The position numbers were made by a program, and so were the translations under genes. 60,593 nucleotides of DNA. Origin: Burkholderiales bacterium (GTDB lineage Bacteria; Pseudomonadota; Gammaproteobacteria; Burkholderiales; Burkholderiaceae_C). Each line of letters begins with the position of its first letter. Position 1 is the first letter of the stretch. The DNA is taken from NCBI GenBank assembly GCA_028868305.1, contig JAGWUS010000016.1:1-60593 (forward strand), in the 5' to 3' direction. A model generated the notes under the pieces. That model searched no databases. It worked only from the letters and a program-made list of their open reading frames with translations, and was not told where the DNA came from. Below, piece by piece: positions 54,108 through 60,593 of the stretch.

Positions 54108-54165
54108 TCCTAATTTAATAGCTGCTTGTGCACGTTTCATGCGGGCTAGAGCCCTATTTTGCTTA
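54108..54165 (+). repeat. Short interspersed repeat, copy E
   Basis: This is the best-preserved copy: TCCTAATTTAATAGCTGC, TTGTGCACGTTTCATGC, then GGGCTAGAGCCCTATTTTG. It begins 5 bases after the permease stop and occupies half of the 108-base gap before hsdR, at the left edge of the restriction island. The GGGCTAGAGCCC block is a perfect-looking inverted repeat apart from its centre. TATATT at 54164-54169 could be a -10 for hsdR. Confidence 0.8.
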
Positions 54166-54211
54166 TATTCGTAATGCCCCTGCGGCCAAGATCTAGAATC
54201 GCCGTAAAGGG

Positions 54212-56806
54212 ATGGACACCATGAGCAAAGAGGCACAAGCCCGCATCAAAATCAACAAACTGCTCGAATCTGCGGGGTGGCGCTTTTTTGACGATGCCAC
54301 TGGCAAAGCCAACGTGGTGCTGGAGCCCAATGTCAAGCTCACACAGGCGCAGGTCGATGCCATGGGCAACGACTTCGAAGCCACCAGCAACGGCTTTATC
54401 GACTTTCTGCTGCTCGACGAAAAAGGCTTTCCACTGGTCGTGCTCGAAGCCAAGGCCGAAAGCAAGAACCCGCTCATTGGCAAGGAGCAGGCCCGCAAGT
54501 ACGCCAAAGCGCAAAACTGCCGTTTCGTCATCTTGAGCAACGGCAACCTCCACTACCTGTGGGATTTGCAGCAAGGCAACCCGCAAGTCATCACTTCATT
54601 CCCGGCGCCGGACTCCATCAGGGGCTACAGCCAATTCAACCCCGACCCCGCACGCCTTGTCAGTGAAGATGTACCACTGGACTACATTGCCCGTACCCAG
54701 ATGCCGGGCTACGGCCTGGAAGCGGGCTGGAACGACGAGGCCCTGCGCCACGATTTTGTCCAGAAGAATCGCCTGCGTTTCATGCGCCTCTACCAGCAGC
54801 GTGCCGCCCAGGCCATTCAGGCTGCGGTCAAAGAGGGCAAAACCCGCTTCCTGTTTGAAATGGCCACCGGCACTGGCAAGACACTCACCTCCGCCGCCGT
54901 CATCAAACTCTTTCTGCGCACCGGCAACGCACGCCGCGTGCTATTTCTGGTGGACCGGCTGGAGCTGGAAGACCAGGCCAACAAGGCATTCGTGGCCTTG
55001 CTGAAGAACGACTACAAGAGCAGCATCTACAAGGAAAACCGCGACGATTGGCGCAAGGCCGAAATCGTGGTCACCACCGTGCAAAGCCTGTTGTTCAACG
55101 CCAAATACAAGCAGTTTTCACCGACCGACTTTGACCTCGTCATCTCCGACGAAGCCCACCGCTCCATCGGTGGCAATGCCCGTGCGGTGTTTGAATACTT
55201 TGTGGGCTACAAGCTGGGCCTGACCGCCACGCCCAAGGACTACATCAAGAAGTTCAATGCGGCCAAGCCCACCACCAAAGATCCCCGCGAGGCCGAGCGC
55301 CGCCTGCTGCTGGATACCTATCGCACCTTTGGCTGCGAAAGCGGCGAGCCCACCTACCGCTACTCGCTGCTGGATGGTGTGAAGGACGGTTTCCTGATCA
55401 ACCCGCTGGTGGTCGATGCGCGCACCGAAGTCACCACCCAGCTCTTGTCCGACCAGGGCTATGCCGCCGTGGTCATCAACGAGGCCGCCGAAGGCGAACA
55501 AAGCAGCGAGCAGCGCTTCAAGCAAAAGAGCTTCGAGAAAAAGTTTTTCTCCGATGCCACCAACCGCGTGTTCTGCGAAACCCTCATGCAGCACGGCCTG
55601 CGCGACCCCATTAGTGCCGAGTTCGGCAAGACCATTGTGTTTGCTGTCAGCCAGGCCCACGCAGCCAAGCTCACCCAAATCCTTAACGAACTGGCAGACA
55701 AGACCTATCCCGGCCGCTACCAGTCTGACTTTGCGGTGCAGGTCACCAGCAGCATTGCAGATGCGCAGCAATTCACTATCAACTTCACCAACAACAACCT
55801 GCTGGGCTCGGCCAACGGCCTGCCCGCATACAAAACCAGCAAAGCCCGTGTGTGCGTCACCGTCGGCATGATGACCACCGGCTACGACTGCCCCGACCTG
55901 CTCAACCTGGCCCTCATGCGCCCGGTGTTTTCGCCATCCGACTTTGTGCAGATCAAAGGCCGAGGCACCCGCAAGCACGACTTCCGCGAGCAACTGCAAG
56001 ACGAGTCGCTCACGGCCCAGGTCCAGACCCCGCACAAAACGGCCTACAAACTGTTCGACTTCTTCGCCAGCTGCGAGTACTTTGAAGACAAGTTCGACTA
56101 CGACGAAGTGCTGAAACTCCCGCGCCCTGGTGCAGGCACGCCCACAGGCACAGGCGCCGAGGGAGGCGAAGGCGCCGGTGGTGAACAGGGCGGCACTGAA
56201 GACGGCCACTACCACCACACCGCTGCCGATGCCATCACCGCCCAGGAAGAAACCCAAATCGGCTTCCAGGGCATGAAGATCGACCGCATGTTCTTCGAGA
56301 AGTTTGAAGACACCGTCAAAGCCAACCCCGTGGTCGCCGCACAGGTCAGCAACGCCCAGTGGGACCAGGCCATCGACTACATCACCACCGAGCTGTTCGA
56401 CAAGCCCAACGACTACTTCAACCTCGACAAACTGCGCCGCGCTGCCGGTGTGGACCGCCGCCTGGGTCTGCGCGAGATTCTGGAAAAAGCCTTTGGCTTC
56501 ATCACCGGCTTCAAGAGCAAAGATGAACTGCTGGAAGTGGAGTTCGAGAAATTCCTGCTTGATCAGCAAAACGCCACCGGCTTCAGCGCCGACAGCACTG
56601 CCAGCGCCGTGCAGGCCATGAAGTACTACTTCAAAGCCTACGCCACCGACCACCACCTGCGCGAAATCATCGAAGCCGGCCACCTCACCAGTCTGAACGT
56701 GTACCCCGCCTTCGGCATGAGCGACTTCAAGGCCGTGCCCCCCGCGTGGCGCACCCGTATCCCGGAGTACGTGAAAGACTACGTGCCGCTGAATCAGTTT
56801 ATGTAG
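54212..56806 (+). CDS. hsdR: Type I restriction enzyme R subunit (EcoEI-like)
   Basis: This 864-residue motor/nuclease cuts unmethylated DNA after ATP-driven translocation. The N-terminal nuclease has the PD-(D/E)xK residues Asp64, Glu79 and Lys81 (GFIDFLLLDEKGFPLVVLEAK). The helicase has Walker A ATGTGKT at 218-224 and DEAH at 313-316, with VTVGMMTTGYDCPDLLNL and QIKGRGTRKHDF as late SF2 motifs. The C-terminal EcoEI_R_C region (about 670-860) should contact the methyltransferase. A Gly/Ala-rich insert (TPTGTGAEGGEGAGGEQGG) sits before it. Met1 and Met4 are both possible starts. Catalytic residues are intact, so the gene looks functional. Confidence 0.93.
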   Translation: MDTMSKEAQARIKINKLLESAGWRFFDDATGKANVVLEPNVKLTQAQVDAMGNDFEATSNGFIDFLLLDEKGFPLVVLEAKAESKNPLIGKEQARKYAKAQNCRFVILSNGNLHYLWDLQQGNPQVITSFPAPDSIRGYSQFNPDPARLVSEDVPLDYIARTQMPGYGLEAGWNDEALRHDFVQKNRLRFMRLYQQRAAQAIQAAVKEGKTRFLFEMATGTGKTLTSAAVIKLFLRTGNARRVLFLVDRLELEDQANKAFVALLKNDYKSSIYKENRDDWRKAEIVVTTVQSLLFNAKYKQFSPTDFDLVISDEAHRSIGGNARAVFEYFVGYKLGLTATPKDYIKKFNAAKPTTKDPREAERRLLLDTYRTFGCESGEPTYRYSLLDGVKDGFLINPLVVDARTEVTTQLLSDQGYAAVVINEAAEGEQSSEQRFKQKSFEKKFFSDATNRVFCETLMQHGLRDPISAEFGKTIVFAVSQAHAAKLTQILNELADKTYPGRYQSDFAVQVTSSIADAQQFTINFTNNNLLGSANGLPAYKTSKARVCVTVGMMTTGYDCPDLLNLALMRPVFSPSDFVQIKGRGTRKHDFREQLQDESLTAQVQTPHKTAYKLFDFFASCEYFEDKFDYDEVLKLPRPGAGTPTGTGAEGGEGAGGEQGGTEDGHYHHTAADAITAQEETQIGFQGMKIDRMFFEKFEDTVKANPVVAAQVSNAQWDQAIDYITTELFDKPNDYFNLDKLRRAAGVDRRLGLREILEKAFGFITGFKSKDELLEVEFEKFLLDQQNATGFSADSTASAVQAMKYYFKAYATDHHLREIIEAGHLTSLNVYPAFGMSDFKAVPPAWRTRIPEYVKDYVPLNQFM

Positions 56807-56811
56807 TCAAA

Positions 56812-56851
56812 ATTGCTTCATACGAAGCTTAAATTGCTACAATCGAAGCAA
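56812..56851. promoter_or_regulatory. Tandem operator-like repeats before the MNT gene
   Basis: ATTGCTTCATACGAAGC (56812-56828) and ATTGCTACAATCGAAGC (56833-56849) match at 14 of 17 positions and start 21 bases apart, two helical turns. Each is itself dyadic: GCTTC-ATAC-GAAGC in the first and TTGCT...AGCAA in the second (56834-56851). They lie between the hsdR stop and the ATG at 56864. TACAAT at 56838-56843 could be a -10 element. The winged-helix protein encoded next is the natural candidate to bind them. Confidence 0.6.
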
Positions 56852-56863
56852 ATAAAGCTACAT

Positions 56864-57466
56864 ATGCTCACCGACCTGCTGTTTGGCGCGTACCGTAAAA
56901 AAGTCCTGGGGCTGCTTCTGCTCCACCCGGACACGGACTACCACGTCCGCGAACTCGCCCGCCAAACCGGCACCGCACCGGGCACGCTTCACAAAGAGCT
57001 GGCCCGCCTGGCGTCTGCTGGGTTGCTGCTGCGCAAAGCGCAGGGCAACCAAGTGCGCTACCAAGCCAACCAGCAATGCCCCGTGTACCCAGAGTTGGCA
57101 GGCCTGCTGCGCAAGACTACCGGCGCTGCTGAGTTGCTTGCCGACGTTTTGGCGCCATTGCAACCCACACTGGCGTGCATATTCGGATCGGTAGCCAGCG
57201 GCACCGAAACGGCCTCCAGTGATGTGGACTTGCTGGTCATTGGCGACATCGGGTTTGCAGACGTGGTGCGCGCCACCCACCCTGTGCAAGCCGAGCTGGG
57301 CCGCGAAATCAACCCCGTTGTCTACAGCGTGCCAGAGCTGCAGCGCCGTGTGCAGGCCCAAGACCCTTTTGTGATGGACCTGCTGCGCAAACCCAAAATC
57401 TTCTTAACCGGAACCGAACATGACCTTAGCCAACTTACTGGCCATACAACGCCTTCTGGCGTTTAG
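56864..57466 (+). CDS. Winged-helix/minimal nucleotidyltransferase (MNT) protein
   Basis: Residues 1-70 form a winged helix (HVRELARQTGTAPGTLHKELARLASAGLLLR), and residues 100-160 a minimal nucleotidyltransferase: GS at 108-109 followed ten residues later by DVD (Asp120, Asp122). The third acidic residue of active enzymes is not evident; the corresponding strand reads EINPVVYS. The 200-residue protein thus combines a DNA-binding domain with an MNT fold, and its partner gene encodes a HEPN-type protein. MNT proteins of known HEPN/MNT toxin-antitoxin pairs inactivate HEPN by AMP transfer to a tyrosine. It overlaps the HEPN gene by 47 bases. A role in autoregulation through the upstream repeats is likely. 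Confidence 0.88.
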   Translation: MLTDLLFGAYRKKVLGLLLLHPDTDYHVRELARQTGTAPGTLHKELARLASAGLLLRKAQGNQVRYQANQQCPVYPELAGLLRKTTGAAELLADVLAPLQPTLACIFGSVASGTETASSDVDLLVIGDIGFADVVRATHPVQAELGREINPVVYSVPELQRRVQAQDPFVMDLLRKPKIFLTGTEHDLSQLTGHTTPSGV

Positions 57467-57878
57467 CGCAACGCCCGAAGGCGTACAGCGCTTGCTGGCT
57501 GCCGCCGTACGCAACCTGGCCGACGCCCAGCTTGCGCAGCTCAGTGCCGAAAACCGGTTTGATGCTGCCTACAAATGCATCATGCAGTGCGCCATGCTGG
57601 GCCTGTGGGCACGCGGCTACCGTACCTCTACCAGCCAGCCTGGCCACCACCAAACCGCCTTGCAGGCGCTGCCACTCACCATGGGCTTGCCCAACGACAT
57701 CATCATCGTGCTGGATGCACTGCGCAAACAGCGCAACCTGAACGACTACGAAGGCGACCCCATCAGCGATGCCGTGGTCAGCGAGTGCCTAGCCCAGGCG
57801 CAAGCCCTGCTAGCCCATACCCGCAAGTTCCTGCAAACCCAGTTCCCTGATCTGCTGGCAACCCCCAAGAAAAACTGA
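57420..57878 (+). CDS. HEPN-like partner of the MNT protein
   Basis: This 152-residue helical protein starts within the MNT gene (47-base overlap) and ends 6 bases before hsdM. The HEPN-type motif is RNLNDYEGD with Arg105 and Tyr110. Typical ribonuclease HEPN toxins have R-x4-6-H; here the His position is Tyr, so ribonuclease activity is doubtful. In related pairs a tyrosine near this motif is the AMP acceptor. The helix FDAAYKCIMQCAMLGLWARGY supports the HEPN fold. It may serve as regulator or sensor rather than a toxin. Confidence in the fold is fair, in function low. Confidence 0.78.
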   Translation: MTLANLLAIQRLLAFSATPEGVQRLLAAAVRNLADAQLAQLSAENRFDAAYKCIMQCAMLGLWARGYRTSTSQPGHHQTALQALPLTMGLPNDIIIVLDALRKQRNLNDYEGDPISDAVVSECLAQAQALLAHTRKFLQTQFPDLLATPKKN

Positions 57879-57884
57879 ATCTCC

Positions 57885-60440
57885 ATGCTAGACGCAGACA
57901 CCAAACGCCGCATCGACGCCTGCCGCGACATTCTGGTCGGCAAAGTGCCCGACCCCAAAAGCCAGGTTGAGCAAATCACCATTGCGCTGATCTACAAGTT
58001 CATGGACGACATGGACGCCGAGGCCGAAGAACTGGGCGGCAAGCGCAGTTTTTTCGCGGGCGACTTTGCCCGCTATGGCTGGGCCAAACTCATGGCGCCC
58101 GGCCTGGGTGGCTTTGAGGTGCTGGCCCTGTACAGCGAGGCCATCGCCACCATGCGCGAGAACCCTGGCGTGCCCGAGCTGTTTCGCGACATTTTCAAAA
58201 ACGCCTACCTGCCCTACCGTGACCCCGAAACGCTCAAAAGCTTTTTGAAGGAAATCAACCACTTCACCTACGACCACTCAGAGCGCCTGGGCGATGCGTT
58301 TGAGTATTTGCTGTCCGTATTGGGCAGCCAGGGCGACGCCGGCCAGTTCCGCACCCCGCGCCACATCATCGACTTCATGGTGGCGGTGATGGACCCGCAA
58401 AAGCACGAATCCATCCTCGACCCGGCCTGCGGCACGGCAGGTTTCTTGATCTCCGCGTGGAAGCACATACTCAAAAACAATAGCAGCTCAGGCAACGCCG
58501 ATGCGGGTCAGAGCCCTAAATCATTGCCAAACGTGCCCGGTGACCTGTTGACGCCCGACGAGCGCGCCCGCCTGGCCAGCAACATCAAGGGCTACGACAT
58601 CTCGCCCGACATGGTGCGCCTGAGCCTGGTCAACCTGTACCTGCACGGCTTCAGCGACCCCCATGTGGTGGAGTACGACACCCTCACGCAGGACGACAAG
58701 TGGAACGAGGTGGCCGATGTGATTCTGGCTAACCCACCGTTCATGAGCCCCAAGGGCGGCATCAAACCGCACAAGCGCTTTACTGTGCAGGCCACCCGCA
58801 GCGAAGTGCTGTTTGTGGACTACATGGCCGAGCATTTAAGCGCCACCGGCCGCGCCGCCATCGTCGTGCCCGAGGGCATCATCTTCCAGAGCGGCACCGC
58901 CTACAAAGCCCTGCGCAAGATGCTGGTCGATACCAGCCTGGTCGCCGTGGTCAGCCTGCCCGCCGGTGTGTTCAACCCCTATAGCGGCGTCAAGACCAGC
59001 ATTCTGATTCTGGACAAACGCGTACACAAGCAGACCGACAAGGTGCTGTTTGTGAAAGTGCAAAACGACGGTTTCAACCTGGGCGCGCAACGCCGCGCGG
59101 TGGTGAACAGCGATTTGCCGGAGGCCATGCGCCTGCTACGCGGCTGGATGACGGCGCCGGAGAAATTTGAGGGTGATGGGGTGATGGCGCAGGCGGTGGA
59201 GCGCAGCCGGATTGGGGAGAACGGGGACTTTAATTTGAGTGGGGAGCGGTACATCACCACTGCTTTTGCGCACACCCACTACGAGGTGGTACGCATTGCG
59301 GACGTTTGCGATGTCAACCCGCGCAAGTCGGAGCTCGATGCACTTCCCGCTACCACCTGCGTGTCGTTCGTGCCCATGAAAGACTTGGCGGAAGACACCA
59401 GTGACTTCATGCCGCAAGAAGAGCGCGCACTCGACGAAGTGCGACAAGGCGCTTACACCTTCTTCCGCGATGGCGATGTGTTGGTGGCCAAGGTCACACC
59501 GTGTTTTGAGAATGGCAAGGCGGGCGTTGCTCGCAAACTGCTGAACGGCATCGGCTTTGGTTCCAGCGAGTATTACGTGTTGCGTCCGTCTGAAAGACTG
59601 CTGCCAGAGTTGCTCTATCACTTCATTACCTCACCCAAGTTCCGGGTCATTGCAACGCCAGCCATGACGGGCACAGGCGGTTTGCAGCGAGTTCCGAAGA
59701 GCATTGTTGAAGAGTTCCAGATTCCCCTTCCACCACTCGAAGTCCAACACCAAATCGTGGCCGAAATCGAGGGCTACCAAAATATCATCGACGGTGCCCG
59801 GCAGGTGCTCGACAACTACCAGCCGCATATCACAACTGACCCCTCTTGGCCAATCAAGACATTGGGCGATGCGTGCAAAGCAATATTGACTGGTCCGTTT
59901 GGAACTGCGTTACACGAAAGCGATTACGTCGCAGAAGGCATTCCCGTTATCAACCCGAAAAATATCGTAGATAGCCAAATCTTGAAAGCAGGTGCAAAAG
60001 CTGTCTCTTCGGAAACCCGCGACAGATTGCAAGAATTCACCGTTCGTGAAAACGACATCGTCATTGGCAGGCGAGGCGAAATGGGGCGGTGTGCTGTTGT
60101 AACCGCCGAAATGAACGGGTGGCTTTGTGGAACAGGTTGTTTTGTTATCCGGTTGAATGAGCAGTGCGACACACGATTCGCGCACCTTCAAATTTCATCA
60201 CCAGCAGTCAAGGCGTATCTTGAAGCGCAGGCAGTGGGAGTCACGATGATGAATTTGAATCAAGGCATTTTGTCGAGTCTCCAGTTCCCCCTCCCCGACC
60301 TTGCAACCCAACGCGCCATCGTCGCCGAGATCGAAGCCGAGCAAGCCCTGGTCGCCGCCAACCGCGAACTCATCCGCCGCATGGAAGCCAAGGTCAAAGC
60401 CGCTATTGACCGGGTGTGGGGCAGTACAAGCGCTGGCTAG
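57885..60440 (+). CDS. Fused type I methyltransferase-specificity protein (HsdM-HsdS)
   Basis: This 851-residue protein unites two normally separate subunits. Residues 1-450 are an N6-adenine methyltransferase with the AdoMet motif DPACGTAGFL (179-188) and catalytic NPPF (283-286). Residues about 458-851 are a specificity unit with two target-recognition domains: the first about 460-630, a helical spacer (VQHQIVAEIEGYQNIIDGARQVL) and the second about 655-805, ending in the matching helix RAIVAEIEAEQALVAANRELI. It should recognise a bipartite site. The second recognition domain (bases about 59855-60270) is visibly more AT-rich than its surroundings, a sign of domain exchange. A repeat copy encodes residues about 197-217. 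Confidence 0.93.
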   Translation: MLDADTKRRIDACRDILVGKVPDPKSQVEQITIALIYKFMDDMDAEAEELGGKRSFFAGDFARYGWAKLMAPGLGGFEVLALYSEAIATMRENPGVPELFRDIFKNAYLPYRDPETLKSFLKEINHFTYDHSERLGDAFEYLLSVLGSQGDAGQFRTPRHIIDFMVAVMDPQKHESILDPACGTAGFLISAWKHILKNNSSSGNADAGQSPKSLPNVPGDLLTPDERARLASNIKGYDISPDMVRLSLVNLYLHGFSDPHVVEYDTLTQDDKWNEVADVILANPPFMSPKGGIKPHKRFTVQATRSEVLFVDYMAEHLSATGRAAIVVPEGIIFQSGTAYKALRKMLVDTSLVAVVSLPAGVFNPYSGVKTSILILDKRVHKQTDKVLFVKVQNDGFNLGAQRRAVVNSDLPEAMRLLRGWMTAPEKFEGDGVMAQAVERSRIGENGDFNLSGERYITTAFAHTHYEVVRIADVCDVNPRKSELDALPATTCVSFVPMKDLAEDTSDFMPQEERALDEVRQGAYTFFRDGDVLVAKVTPCFENGKAGVARKLLNGIGFGSSEYYVLRPSERLLPELLYHFITSPKFRVIATPAMTGTGGLQRVPKSIVEEFQIPLPPLEVQHQIVAEIEGYQNIIDGARQVLDNYQPHITTDPSWPIKTLGDACKAILTGPFGTALHESDYVAEGIPVINPKNIVDSQILKAGAKAVSSETRDRLQEFTVRENDIVIGRRGEMGRCAVVTAEMNGWLCGTGCFVIRLNEQCDTRFAHLQISSPAVKAYLEAQAVGVTMMNLNQGILSSLQFPLPDLATQRAIVAEIEAEQALVAANRELIRRMEAKVKAAIDRVWGSTSAG
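58468..58524 (+). repeat. Short interspersed repeat, copy F, inside hsdM
   Basis: The copy reads AAAAACAATAGCAGCTCAGGC, AACGCCGATGC, then GGGTCAGAGCCCTAAATCATT. Bases are changed at several positions but order and spacing of the two conserved blocks are kept. It is in frame and gives residues about 197-217 (NNSSSGNADAGQSPKSLPN), a low-complexity insert right after the AdoMet-binding motif helix. Confidence 0.6.
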
Positions 60441-60447
60441 GCACATC

Positions 60448-60461
60448 AGTCATCGATGACT
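60448..60461. promoter_or_regulatory. 14-bp perfect palindrome before the last gene
   Basis: AGTCATCGATGACT is perfectly self-complementary. It begins 7 bases after the hsdM-hsdS stop and ends 15 bases before the ATG of the next gene. It is too short and lacks a T-run for a terminator; an operator is possible. Confidence 0.4.
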
Positions 60462-60476
60462 AAAATGAGTTGAATC

Positions 60477-60593
60477 ATGGAAGCCCAACGCATCACCATC
60501 GCTTTGACAGACAACACGGCTGGCTTTGAAGCCACGCCGGATCGCGTGCGCTTGGGCGATCTGGCTGACTTTTCATCCGATGTAGCCACGTTC
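60477..60593 (+). CDS. Unknown protein, N-terminal fragment
   Basis: The window ends inside this gene after 39 codons. The visible part (EAQRITIALTDNTAGFEATPDRVRLGDLADFSSDVATF) is soluble and has no export signal or known motif. I do not recognise a family. It is co-oriented with the restriction genes, 36 bases after hsdM-hsdS, so it may belong to the same accessory unit. The start is the first ATG in frame and has no strong ribosome site. Confidence 0.55.
   Translation, partial: MEAQRITIALTDNTAGFEATPDRVRLGDLADFSSDVATF

Noticed and set aside
1..60593. tRNA or rRNA genes, CRISPR arrays, insertion sequences, prophage or integrase genes
   Set aside because: None was recognised on either strand by reading; a tRNA scan would be needed to exclude a short RNA gene with certainty.

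Overview
The window reads as ordinary chromosome of a high-GC betaproteobacterium of the Comamonadaceae (Rhodoferax, Albidiferax, Curvibacter or Polaromonas-like). The evidence is the gene order gpmA/ctpA/moeB next to rhodanese-grxC-secB-gpsA, the DUF3460-scpA-panB-panC block, a paired cyanophycin synthetase locus, and DUF3305/DUF3306 proteins beside a formate dehydrogenase. The assignment is by gene content only. No rRNA, tRNA, CRISPR array, insertion sequence or integrase was seen. No gene-free stretch exceeds 300 bases; the longest gaps are about 120-185 bases.

Layout. 1-0.9 kb: end of a ccdAB toxin-antitoxin pair running into nudB. 0.9-5 kb: a YbhP-like phosphodiesterase with cardiolipin synthase clsB, folE, a short BLUF photoreceptor and a DUF429 protein. 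5-9.7 kb (minus): gpmA, ctpA, moeB, a GGDEF diguanylate cyclase and a MinD-like ATPase. 9.9-12.1 kb: rhodanese, grxC, secB, gpsA. 12.1-19.8 kb: cyanophycin locus, with two synthetases on the minus strand divergent from an ABC transporter and a DUF1854 protein. 19.8-34.5 kb: housekeeping and transport (rhtA, panBC, scpA, nadC, SulP, DUF1275, metG, azoR and its LysR regulator, patatin, apbC).

33.5-51.5 kb is one large formate locus: a LysR regulator, an oxalate/formate-type MFS carrier, a two-subunit soluble NAD-linked formate dehydrogenase (NuoE-NuoF fusion plus NuoG-like alpha), then DUF3305, DUF3306, a 695-residue polyferredoxin, a TorD chaperone, a small Tat-targeted protein, a periplasmic quinone-linked formate dehydrogenase (FdhA, Fdh3B, FdhC), two small exported proteins of unknown function, and fdhD. 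It could feed formate electrons both to NAD and to the quinone pool. Both catalytic subunits use cysteine, not selenocysteine. An FtsX/YbbP-like permease follows.

54.2-60.4 kb is accessory: a type I restriction system in which hsdR is separated from a fused hsdM-hsdS gene by a nucleotidyltransferase (MNT) and HEPN gene pair. The pair is preceded by two 17-bp tandem repeats that look like operators. The window ends in the first 39 codons of an unrecognised gene.

Cutting across the window is a small interspersed repeat of about 60 bases (core ATAGCTGCTTGTGCA, then GGGCTAGAGCCC). At least six copies are visible. Two of them lie in frame inside genes: in the linker of the NuoE-NuoF fusion and next to the AdoMet motif of hsdM.
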